Source of the DNA: Candidatus Neomicrothrix sp. UBA4742
Lineage (GTDB): Bacteria > Actinomycetota > Acidimicrobiia > Acidimicrobiales > Acidimicrobilacustridaceae
Assembly (NCBI GenBank): GCA_002403895.1
Contig: DHIQ01000012.1
Coordinates: 437 to 7,972 of the forward strand
Direction: 5' to 3'
DNA length: 7,536 bases
Part shown: in pieces, positions 1-5,138 of the stretch
Position numbering within the stretch: position 1 is the stretch's first letter
Layout of the letters: each line of letters opens with the position of its first letter
Program-made: the position numbers and the translations under genes
Notes under the pieces: model-generated
Databases searched by the model: none
Seen by the model: only the letters and a program-made list of their open reading frames with translations
Told to the model about the DNA's origin: nothing

Positions 1-2
1 CC

Positions 3-290
3 GCCTCGGCCCGAGTGATGGCCAAGGGGCCCGACGCCGTCGCCGAGAAGCTGATCCAGACCATCGCCGACGCGGGGGTTCCCGCGCCCGGGGACGCCGC
101 CATGGTGGCGCGGGTGGTGCGCGAGGTGGGCGAGAGCTTCCTCAACTACCGCCTGGTTGCCACCCGCGAAGCCGAGCAGCGCGCCCAGTTGGCTCGCAAG
201 CCGGAGATCGTGGCATCGGTGCCCTACTTCGATGTCGACATCAGCGACCTGGCCGGCCTGCTGCGGCTGGGTGAGCAGATCTGGCGCTGA
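3..290 (+). CDS. C-terminal fragment of a possible ArsA/GET3-like P-loop ATPase (5' end outside window)
   Basis: The reading frame is open to the left edge, so this is the last ~95 residues of a longer protein; the GTG/ATG at 15-20 is probably internal. The visible part is mostly helical, with a charged stretch (around ATREAEQRAQLARKPE) leading into an ending of the form VPYFDVDISDLAGLLRLGEQIW. That ending resembles the tail of actinobacterial anion-transporting/ArsA-like ATPases, where a conserved 'VP.(F)..D..DL.GL' segment follows the nucleotide-binding core. No Walker motif can be seen because the N-terminal part is missing, so the family call is tentative; a MinD/ParA-like ATPase is an alternative. 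Codon use matches the neighbouring genes. It ends 139 bases before the sensor kinase, in the same orientation. Weak GC-rich inverted repeats follow the stop (for example GGGC/GCCC at 291-304), with no T-run. Confidence 0.6.
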   Translation, partial: ASARVMAKGPDAVAEKLIQTIADAGVPAPGDAAMVARVVREVGESFLNYRLVATREAEQRAQLARKPEIVASVPYFDVDISDLAGLLRLGEQIWR

Positions 291-416
291 GGGCGATGAT
301 GCCCAGGCCTCCGGGCCGCGGCTACGGGGAACCGACCCGGTAGGTGGGGTCCGGGACGCCCACTCAGCCGGCCGGTTCGGGCACGCAGCGATGGGGGGAG
401 AGCCGGGGTGGTTCTG

Positions 417-430
417 CGAGACTTGTCTCG
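417..430. promoter_or_regulatory. 14-bp palindrome at the sensor-kinase start codon
   Basis: CGAGAC at 417-422 and GTCTCG at 425-430 are perfect inverted repeats separated by TT. The right arm ends on the G of the proposed GTG start. A two-fold symmetric site here could be an operator, or a small hairpin affecting translation initiation. The symmetry is seen; the function is inferred. It could be chance in GC-rich DNA. Confidence 0.3.
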
Positions 431-1974
431 TGGCCAGCCTTGCCGAGTTTGCCCGGGTGCACACCCGGCTCGATCCACCGGAGATCGATCACCTGCAGCG
501 ACTGGTCGCGTCCTGGGGCCTGCTGGCCGATCTGTGCTTCGCCGACCTGTTGCTGTTCAGCGTCAGCGATCAGCCCGACGGGGGCGAGGCGGGCGCCGGC
601 GGGCGGGATCTCGTCGTCCTCGGCCAGGTGCGGCCGCTCACCAATCAGACGCTCTATCGCTCCGACTGGGTCGGCACCGTGGTCCCTGCCGCCGACCGCC
701 CGCTGGTGGCCCGCGCCCTCGATCTGGGGGAGATCATTGATGGTGAGGTGACCAACCCGATCTTGAAGGAGCGGGTGCGGGCATTGTGCATCCCGGTGCG
801 ATGGGAGGGGCGCACGATCGCGGTCGTCAACCGGGAGTCGGCGCCGACCGTTCGCCACCCCGGGGAACTGGAGCGCACCTACATCGAGGTGTTCAACCGC
901 TTCGCTCGCATGATCGCCTCCAGCGAGTTCCCCTTCGCCAGTGAGGAAGGCCTCAGCGAGGAGGCCCCACGAGTCGGCGACGGCGTGATCCTCCTGGATG
1001 GCTCGGCCCGGGTCGAATACGCCTCACCGAACGCCATCTCGGCGCTGCACCGCGTTGGCGTCCACGCCAACACCGAGGGGATGCGTCTGAGCGCGCTGGG
1101 GCTGGAGGAGACCGCGGTCAGGACCGCTTTCGGCACCGCGCTGCCCGACACCGAGGAGATCGAGCGGGGACCGCAGGTCACGGTGCTCATGCGCTGCATC
1201 CCCCTGCTCGAGCACGGTCAGGTGACGGGCGCCGTCGTGTTGATGCGCGACATCTCCGAGCTGCGCCGCCGGGACCGGTTGCTGCTGTCGAAGGACGCGA
1301 CCATCCGGGAGATCCACCACCGGGTCAAGAACAACCTCCAGACGATCTCCTCGCTGTTGCGTCTCCAGGGGCGCCGGTTGTCGTCCCTCGAGGCCAAGGC
1401 GGCGGTGGAGGAATCCGTCCGTCGTATCCGGTCCATCGCCCTCGTCCACGAGATCCTCTCGCACGAGGCCGGCGACGACGTGCCCTTCATCGAGATCGCC
1501 CGGCCACTGGTGCGGATGGTGGAAGAGGGCCTGCTTTCACCCGAGCACCCCGTCGACATCAAGATCACCGGGGACGCCGGCAAGCTCCCGGCCACCATTG
1601 CCACGCCGTTGGCCGTGGTGCTCAACGAGCTGCTCCAGAACGTCGTGGACCACGCCTACCCGTCCTCGGCCGATCTCACCTCCGGCCACGTGCTGCTCGA
1701 GCTCGACAACGACGAGACTGAGCTGCGGGTCCGGGTGACCGACGATGGCGCTGGGTTGCCCGAGGGGTTTTCGCTGGAGGCCACGACCGGTCTCGGCCTG
1801 TCCATTGTGCGAACCCTGGTCACCACCGAGCTGGACGGAACCATCGAGCTGGTGCACGGCGGCGGCCCGCCCGGTCGCCCCGGAACCACCGTCGATCTGC
1901 GGGTGCCCCTGGGACCGCCACTGATGGTCGAGGGCCCGGACGCGCAACGGCCTCCCGCAGCGGGAGGCCGGTAG
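430..1974 (+). CDS. pdtaS: PdtaS-type sensor histidine kinase (GAF-PAS-HisKA_2-HATPase_c)
   Basis: Cytosolic histidine kinase (514 aa; M. tuberculosis PdtaS is about 500) that would autophosphorylate and pass phosphate to an ANTAR-type RNA-binding response regulator (PdtaR); no such regulator is in the window. There is no membrane segment or signal peptide. Domains in order: GAF-like sensor about residues 10-160 (HLQRLVASWGLLADLCFADLLLF), PAS about 180-280 (GDGVILLDGSARVEYASPNAIS), HisKA_2 dimerisation domain with EIHHRVKNNLQTISSLLRLQ (phospho-acceptor His at 296 or 297), then a HATPase with N-box Asn404 in LNELLQN, G1 D439-GAG and G2 TGLGLSIV from about 453. GTG at 430 is chosen because VASLAEFARVHT lines up with the N-terminus of mycobacterial PdtaS. 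ATG at 391 would add 13 residues, and neither start has a good Shine-Dalgarno. The last ~17 residues (LMVEGPDAQRPPAAGGR) are a non-conserved tail. The gene converges on the whiB gene, as in mycobacteria. Family assignment is very secure; the ligand is unknown. Confidence 0.93.
   Translation: MASLAEFARVHTRLDPPEIDHLQRLVASWGLLADLCFADLLLFSVSDQPDGGEAGAGGRDLVVLGQVRPLTNQTLYRSDWVGTVVPAADRPLVARALDLGEIIDGEVTNPILKERVRALCIPVRWEGRTIAVVNRESAPTVRHPGELERTYIEVFNRFARMIASSEFPFASEEGLSEEAPRVGDGVILLDGSARVEYASPNAISALHRVGVHANTEGMRLSALGLEETAVRTAFGTALPDTEEIERGPQVTVLMRCIPLLEHGQVTGAVVLMRDISELRRRDRLLLSKDATIREIHHRVKNNLQTISSLLRLQGRRLSSLEAKAAVEESVRRIRSIALVHEILSHEAGDDVPFIEIARPLVRMVEEGLLSPEHPVDIKITGDAGKLPATIATPLAVVLNELLQNVVDHAYPSSADLTSGHVLLELDNDETELRVRVTDDGAGLPEGFSLEATTGLGLSIVRTLVTTELDGTIELVHGGGPPGRPGTTVDLRVPLGPPLMVEGPDAQRPPAAGGR
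1948..1970. terminator. Perfect 10-bp hairpin between convergent pdtaS and whiB
   Basis: CGGCCTCCCG (1948-1957) and CGGGAGGCCG (1961-1970) are exact reverse complements around a 3-base CAG loop. The repeat ends 2 bases before the kinase stop codon and encodes the end of its low-complexity tail. On the other strand it lies 56 bases past the whiB stop. A very stable stem at a convergent junction fits a bidirectional terminator, but neither side has a T-tract. It would therefore be an atypical (stem-only) terminator or an RNA-stabilising end. Confidence 0.5.
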
Positions 1975-2025
1975 TGCAGGTCGTCGGCTCAGCGGGGAGC
2001 GGGCGACCGGTGCGGTGATGGCCGC

Positions 2026-2325
2026 TCAGGCCGAAGCCCGGCGCCTGGCGGCCATCCACTGGCGGCGGAGCTTGCGGCGCTCTTCTTCGGAGGTACCGCC
2101 CCACACGCCGGAATCCTGGTTGGTGGTCAGCGCGAACTCGAGGCACGGAGCCTTGGCCTCGCATTGGTCGCACACGGCCTTGGCGGCTGCGATCTGCTGG
2201 ATGGCGGGACCAGTGGTACCCACCGGGAAGAACAGGTCGGGATCGGTGTCTCGACAGGACGCGACGTCGCGCCAGCGGTCAAAGTCGGTCGTCAGGGTCA
2301 GCGGCTCAGCTGCGGTGAGGGCCAC
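2026..2325 (-). CDS. whiB1: WhiB1-like iron-sulfur transcription regulator
   Basis: A 99-residue WhiB-family protein that binds a [4Fe-4S] cluster, acts with the primary sigma factor at promoters, and can sense nitric oxide or redox state in characterised relatives. The four cluster cysteines are Cys24, Cys52, Cys55 and Cys61, spaced C-X27-C-X2-C-X5-C exactly as in M. tuberculosis WhiB1. Flanking segments also match (CRDTDPDLFFPVG, QDSGVWGG, EEERRKLRR). GVWGG at 73-77 is the family turn, and the Arg/Lys-rich tail is the likely DNA contact. The GTG at 2325 is chosen because GGAGG (2330-2334 on the complement) lies 4 bases upstream and the length then fits the family. A TTG at 2367 would add 14 unrelated residues. 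The gene converges with the PdtaS-type kinase and is divergent from the GDPD gene. Compared with WhiB1, it has about 15 extra N-terminal residues. The family is certain; the WhiB1 subgroup is likely from sequence and synteny. Confidence 0.93.
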   Translation of the reverse strand: MALTAAEPLTLTTDFDRWRDVASCRDTDPDLFFPVGTTGPAIQQIAAAKAVCDQCEAKAPCLEFALTTNQDSGVWGGTSEEERRKLRRQWMAARRRASA

Positions 2326-2344
2326 GGTGCCTCCACAAGTCGGG

Positions 2345-2400
2345 CGACGCGATCGAAGAGAGCCCAACGATCGTGAAGCAGATCACATGCCATCGCGTCG
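2345..2400. repeat. 9-bp inverted repeat bracketing the CRP-like site
   Basis: CGACGCGAT (2345-2353) and ATCGCGTCG (2392-2400) are perfect reverse complements with a 38-base interval that contains the CRP-like palindrome. If whiB is transcribed from the promoter at 2433-2461, the repeat lies in its 5' leader and could form a stem-loop. It could instead be a pair of protein-binding half sites. The repeat is seen; its role is inferred. Confidence 0.35.
2372..2387 (-). promoter_or_regulatory. CRP/cAMP-receptor-type binding site upstream of whiB
   Basis: Read toward whiB the site is TGTGATCTGCTTCACG, matching TGTGA-N6-TCACA at 9 of 10 defined positions. Its near edge is 47 bases from the whiB GTG. 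In M. tuberculosis the whiB1 promoter is bound by the CRP-family protein Rv3676, so this site is expected biology for a whiB1 orthologue. Being in a divergent intergenic region, it could also influence the GDPD gene. No CRP gene is in the window. Confidence 0.6.
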
Positions 2401-2432
2401 AAAGAGCGAGCGCGTGTGGCTGGAACGTCGTA

Positions 2433-2461
2433 AAGATAGTGGGGCGGGGACCGCGTTTCAA
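2433..2461 (-). promoter_or_regulatory. Probable sigma-70-type promoter for whiB
   Basis: On the complement, TTGAAA (2456-2461) and TATCTT (2433-2438) are separated by exactly 17 bases. This matches 5/6 of the -35 and 4/6 of the -10 consensus. Transcription would begin near 2426, giving a leader of about 100 bases that contains the CRP-like site. It is the best -35/-10 pair I found in this intergenic region. A second, start-proximal promoter cannot be excluded. Confidence 0.5.
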
Positions 2462-2481
2462 GGGCCACGCCCCCTGTTTTT
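2441..2481 (+). terminator. Terminator-like stem plus T5 run before the GDPD gene (doubtful)
   Basis: GGGGCG (2441-2446) pairs with CGCCCC (2468-2473), followed by CTG and five Ts (2477-2481). This has the shape of an intrinsic terminator on the + strand, but the loop is 21 bases and no + strand gene lies just upstream. It may block antisense read-through from the kinase side, or the T-run may simply be part of the promoter region. Confidence 0.2.
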
Positions 2482-2489
2482 GCTATGAC
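2481..2489 (+). promoter_or_regulatory. Extended -10 promoter candidate for the GDPD gene
   Basis: TGC followed by TATGAC (2484-2489) fits an extended -10 (TGn-TATAAT, 4/6 in the hexamer). No convincing -35 is present 17 bases upstream. The start site would fall near 2496, giving a leader of about 22 bases that contains the AGGGGG ribosome site (2505-2510) in front of GTG 2518. The ATG at 2485 lies inside this -10. Confidence 0.35.
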
Positions 2490-2504
2490 ATGTGTCTCTC
2501 GGCT

Positions 2505-2510
2505 AGGGGG
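2505..2510 (+). promoter_or_regulatory. Ribosome binding site deciding the GDPD start
   Basis: AGGGGG ends 7 bases before GTG 2518, an ideal Shine-Dalgarno distance. No such motif precedes the in-frame ATG at 2485. This supports starting the protein at 2518. Confidence 0.55.
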
Positions 2511-2517
2511 CTTGCTG

Positions 2518-3255
2518 GTGGGTAACGCGACTGGGCCGTTGGTGATCGGCCACCGGGGGGCCTCGGCGGCGAGACCGGAGAACACCCTGGAAGCATTCCG
2601 TCACGCTCGTAACCTGGGCGCCGACTGGGTCGAATTGGATGTTCGCCGTACAGCCGACGGCGCGCTGGTCATTCGCCACGATGCCGTGCTCCCCGACGGT
2701 CGGGCCCTCGCCGAGCTCGCCGCTCATGAGGTCCCCGAGACGGTGCCGACGCTCTTGGAGGCGCTCGGGGCCTGTGAGGGGATGGGGGTCAACGTCGAAA
2801 TCAAGAACGACCCTGGCGACCCGGACTTCGATGACGCGGACCGCATTGCCCACGCGGTGGCCGATCTGCTGGTGGGCGAGGGCGAGATCGGCCACCTCGA
2901 TCTCGGTGAGATCCTGGTGACGTCGTTCAACCCTGCCACCATCGCCATGGTCCACGACCGCCACGAGTCCATCCCGACCGGATTGTTGGCCTTCGATCTC
3001 GCCGATCCCGAGGCGGTGGTGGCGCGGGCGCTGGCGGGTGGTCATGTCGCCGTCAACCCCTGGGACCCGTACGTCGACGAGCAGCTCATGGAACTGGCGG
3101 CTGACGCCGGGCTGGCCGTGTTCCCCTGGACGGTCGACGATCCCGATCGCATCCGCCGCCTTATCGCCCTCGGCGTGGCCGGCATCATCACCAACGTCCC
3201 CGATGTCGCCCGGGCCCTGGTCGACGCCAGCCGGTTGCCCCCGCCGCCCACCTAG
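2518..3255 (+). CDS. Glycerophosphodiester phosphodiesterase (GDPD family, UgpQ/GlpQ-like)
   Basis: A 245-residue cytosolic-type GDPD that would hydrolyse glycerophosphodiesters (deacylated phospholipids) to glycerol-3-phosphate and an alcohol, using a metal-dependent TIM barrel. The barrel core starts almost at once: GHRGAS gives catalytic His12, PENTLEAF follows, E39-L-D41 in WVELDVRRTADG are metal ligands, and His54 in VIRHDAVLPDG is the second catalytic histidine. Glu94 in NVEIKND is a further metal ligand. The C-terminal FPWTVDDPDRIRRLIALGVAGIITNVPD is the usual last barrel strand. No signal peptide is seen, which favours the cytosolic UgpQ-like type over periplasmic GlpQ. GTG 2518 is chosen over ATG 2485 (11 residues longer) because of the Shine-Dalgarno and the promoter position. 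It is divergent from whiB and ends tail to tail with the lipid-kinase gene, their stop codons overlapping. The substrate head group is not predictable. Confidence 0.93.
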   Translation: MGNATGPLVIGHRGASAARPENTLEAFRHARNLGADWVELDVRRTADGALVIRHDAVLPDGRALAELAAHEVPETVPTLLEALGACEGMGVNVEIKNDPGDPDFDDADRIAHAVADLLVGEGEIGHLDLGEILVTSFNPATIAMVHDRHESIPTGLLAFDLADPEAVVARALAGGHVAVNPWDPYVDEQLMELAADAGLAVFPWTVDDPDRIRRLIALGVAGIITNVPDVARALVDASRLPPPPT

Positions 3256-4166
3256 GGCATCACGAGCGCCAGCGCTTCGGGGTGGTGGCTGAACTCGAGG
3301 CTGGTGACCTCGCCCAGGTAGTCGCCGTCGACCTGATAGGGGAACGGTCCGTATCCCTCCACTCGAACGGCCTCCACATCGTCGTGCAGGTCGACGGCGC
3401 GGTTGCGTCGCAGGTAGCTGCCCCGACCGAGTGCCGACAAGCCGATCCCGGTGATGGTGGGCAACGCCAGCGAGCGGATCGAGACCATGGCCAGCCCGGT
3501 GTCGAGGGTGGTGCCCGGAGCTACGTTGAGCGGCCGGGATCCGAAGTAGGTGTATGGGTTCGTGTTGAGGCAGACCCCGAAGTACACGTCATCGACGATG
3601 GCGTGACCCGGCACCTGGACGGAGAACCTCGGCCGGCTGTGGTCGTAATGGCGGAACCAGGTCTCGAACGCCGAGAACAGGAACAGCGGGTGGCTGGCGT
3701 AGCGCTTCAGGCCGGCCCGCTTCTCGACCCGGGCCACGATGGCGGCATCGAAGCCGAGGCCGGCGTGGAAAAGGAAGTAGCGACCGTTGACCATGCCCAA
3801 CCCGACCCGGCGGATGGAGCCCCGGGCCAGGGCCCCCAGGAGGTCTCCGGTGGCTTCGATGGCGTCGTCGGGCAGCCCCAGCGTCCGGGCGAACACGTTG
3901 GTCGAGCCACCCGGCAGTGCGGCCAGGGCCGTGGTGGTACCGGCCAGCCCATTGGCCGCCTCGTTCAGGGTGCCGTCGCCGCCCAACACCACCACGACAT
4001 CGATGCCCTCCACCGCCGCGCCCTGGGCCAATCGGGTGGCGTGGCCGCGTCGACTTGTCTCGGCCAGGGTGATCTCGTGGTCAGCCGACAGGGCCTTTTG
4101 GATCACCACCCGCCCGCGCGCCGTCACCGACGACGCCGACGAGTTGACCAGCAGGAGGACCCTCAC
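3252..4166 (-). CDS. Diacylglycerol kinase-family lipid kinase (DAGKc/YegS-like)
   Basis: A 304-residue protein of the DAGK catalytic/YegS/sphingosine-kinase superfamily, which phosphorylates lipid alcohols such as diacylglycerol with ATP at the membrane face. The nucleotide-binding motif is GGDGT at 62-66 (VVVVLGGDGTLNEAANGL). It is followed by LPGGSTNVFARTLGLP at 84-99, where many relatives have PLGTGNDFAR; the GGSTN form is common in actinobacterial members. The C-terminal beta domain ends with QVDGDYLGE (D280-G-D282), where the usual motif is DGE, so the presumed general base is Asp rather than Glu. GTG 4166 begins VRVLLLVNSSASS, the normal first strand of the fold. The frame stays open far upstream, but that part lies over the etfB region in antisense and is not homologous. 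There is no Shine-Dalgarno; TACGGT on the complement lies 9 bases before the start, so the mRNA may be leaderless or nearly so. It is divergent from etfB. The exact lipid substrate is unknown. Confidence 0.9.
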   Translation of the reverse strand: MRVLLLVNSSASSVTARGRVVIQKALSADHEITLAETSRRGHATRLAQGAAVEGIDVVVVLGGDGTLNEAANGLAGTTTALAALPGGSTNVFARTLGLPDDAIEATGDLLGALARGSIRRVGLGMVNGRYFLFHAGLGFDAAIVARVEKRAGLKRYASHPLFLFSAFETWFRHYDHSRPRFSVQVPGHAIVDDVYFGVCLNTNPYTYFGSRPLNVAPGTTLDTGLAMVSIRSLALPTITGIGLSALGRGSYLRRNRAVDLHDDVEAVRVEGYGPFPYQVDGDYLGEVTSLEFSHHPEALALVMP

Positions 4167-4272
4167 CGGTGCGGGACCGTAGCAGCGGCGGCTAGACGAC
4201 GATCGGGGCGGCTGTTTTCGTTCCTCGTCTTCGGCGTGATCCTGGTGGTCGGAGGCATCGTCGCCTGACCCT

Positions 4273-4295
4273 CGCCCGCCCACGGCCGGCGGGCG
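4273..4295. repeat. 8-bp GC inverted repeat in the lipid kinase-etfB intergenic region
   Basis: CGCCCGCC (4273-4280) and GGCGGGCG (4288-4295) are perfect complements around a 7-base loop. The repeat lies just upstream of the proposed etfB promoter and has no T-run. It could be an operator or weak terminator, but such repeats arise easily in DNA this GC-rich. Confidence 0.25.
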
Positions 4296-4308
4296 CCCGA
4301 GCGTGGAT

Positions 4309-4338
4309 TTGGCCGCAGCGAGACTCCCGACAAAGAAT
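4309..4338 (+). promoter_or_regulatory. Candidate promoter for the etfBA operon, giving a leaderless mRNA
   Basis: TTGGCC (4309-4314) and AAGAAT (4333-4338) are 18 bases apart, each matching 4/6 of consensus. The -10 ends 6 bases before ATG 4345, so transcription would start at or next to the start codon. That fits the absence of a Shine-Dalgarno. Confidence 0.35.
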
Positions 4339-4344
4339 GTCGCC

Positions 4345-5127
4345 ATGAACGTTGTCGTCTGCGTCAAGCAGATCCCGGACCCGGCTGACCCGGGTGCGAT
4401 GGATCCCGAAACCAAAACGCTCAAGCGGGACGGAAAGCTCATCCTGGATGAGTCCGATTCGTACGGCGTCGAGATGGCCCTCCAGCTGGTCGACACCGCC
4501 GGAGGGGGCGAGGTCACCCTGGTGTCCATGACTCCCAACAGTGAGGTCGGCGGGCTCCGCACGGCCCTCGCCATGGGTGCCGCCAAGGCCATTCTCATCA
4601 GCGACCCCGCCCTGGCCGGCAGCGATGCGCTGAGCACGGCCAAGGTCCTGGCCGCCGCCATCAAGCGGGTGGAGGGTGCCGATCTGGTGCTCACGGCCAC
4701 GGAGTCGAGCGATGGCTACACCGGGACGGTCCCCGAGCAGATCGCTGCTCTGCTGGACCTGCCGTCGGTCACCTTCGCCAAGTCCATCGCCGTCGATGGC
4801 GCCACCGCCAAGGTGGAGCGCCAGACCGAGGCCGGCTACGACGAGGTCGAGTGCCCGCTGCCGGCGGTCGTGTCGGTGACGGCCGGCGTGGTCGAGCCCC
4901 GCTATCCCTCGTTCAAGGGGATCATGGCCGCCAAGTCCAAGCCCGTGGATGAGGTCACCGTCGCCGACCTCGGCCTCGACGCCTCCCAGGTGGGCTGGGC
5001 CGGCGCCCGCCAAGAGATCACCAGCATCGAGGCTGCGCCGTCTCGCGCCGCCGGCGAGGTCGTAGAAGATGACGGCACCGGCTTCGAGAAGATCGTCGCC
5101 TTTCTCGACAACCTCAAGGTCATCTAG
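4345..5127 (+). CDS. etfB: Electron transfer flavoprotein beta subunit (EtfB/FixA)
   Basis: A 260-residue beta subunit of the soluble FAD-containing ETF heterodimer, which accepts electrons from acyl-CoA and other flavin dehydrogenases and passes them to ETF:quinone oxidoreductase. It begins MNVVVCVKQIPDP, the standard N-terminus. It carries the AMP-binding region LTATESSDGYTGTVPEQIA (about 116-133) and the family signature VEPRYPSFKGIMAAKSK from residue 183, near the dehydrogenase-recognition region. The closely related M. tuberculosis FixA (Rv3029c) has the same blocks (NESTDG, EPRFPSFKGIMAAKKK). This favours the ordinary dehydrogenase-linked ETF type over bifurcating or nitrogen-fixation forms, which is an inference from overall similarity. 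ATG 4345 gives the expected length. No Shine-Dalgarno is visible; a -10-like AAGAAT lies 6 bases upstream. The alpha-subunit gene follows after 11 bases, so the two are co-transcribed. Confidence 0.95.
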   Translation: MNVVVCVKQIPDPADPGAMDPETKTLKRDGKLILDESDSYGVEMALQLVDTAGGGEVTLVSMTPNSEVGGLRTALAMGAAKAILISDPALAGSDALSTAKVLAAAIKRVEGADLVLTATESSDGYTGTVPEQIAALLDLPSVTFAKSIAVDGATAKVERQTEAGYDEVECPLPAVVSVTAGVVEPRYPSFKGIMAAKSKPVDEVTVADLGLDASQVGWAGARQEITSIEAAPSRAAGEVVEDDGTGFEKIVAFLDNLKVI

Positions 5128-5138
5128 GAGCCCCTGCC

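Noticed and set aside
291..318. Possible terminator after the left-edge gene (GGGC/GCCC and GGCC repeats)
   Set aside because: The stems are only 4 bp, have no T-run, and are expected by chance at this GC content.
157..429. In-frame extension of the sensor kinase back to ATG 157, or to ATG 391
   Set aside because: Residues before about 391 show no kinase homology and overlap the upstream gene's coding end. The GTG at 430 aligns with the N-terminus of mycobacterial PdtaS. ATG 391 (13 extra residues) remains possible but has no Shine-Dalgarno.
2326..2367. Start of whiB at TTG 2367
   Set aside because: The 14 added residues are unlike the family, and GTG 2325 has GGAGG just upstream.
2015..2488. 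157-codon + strand open frame over whiB
   Set aside because: It is antisense to whiB, which has all four cluster cysteines, and has no recognisable domain.
3282..4268. 328-codon + strand open frame over the lipid kinase
   Set aside because: It is antisense to a well-supported gene with biased composition and no family match; only its last ~20 codons, outside the kinase gene, are unusual and are reported separately.
4167..4700. Long N-terminal extension of the lipid kinase on the - strand
   Set aside because: The frame is open only because of GC-rich codon structure; it is antisense to etfB, and the DAGK fold begins at VRVLLLVNSS (GTG 4166).
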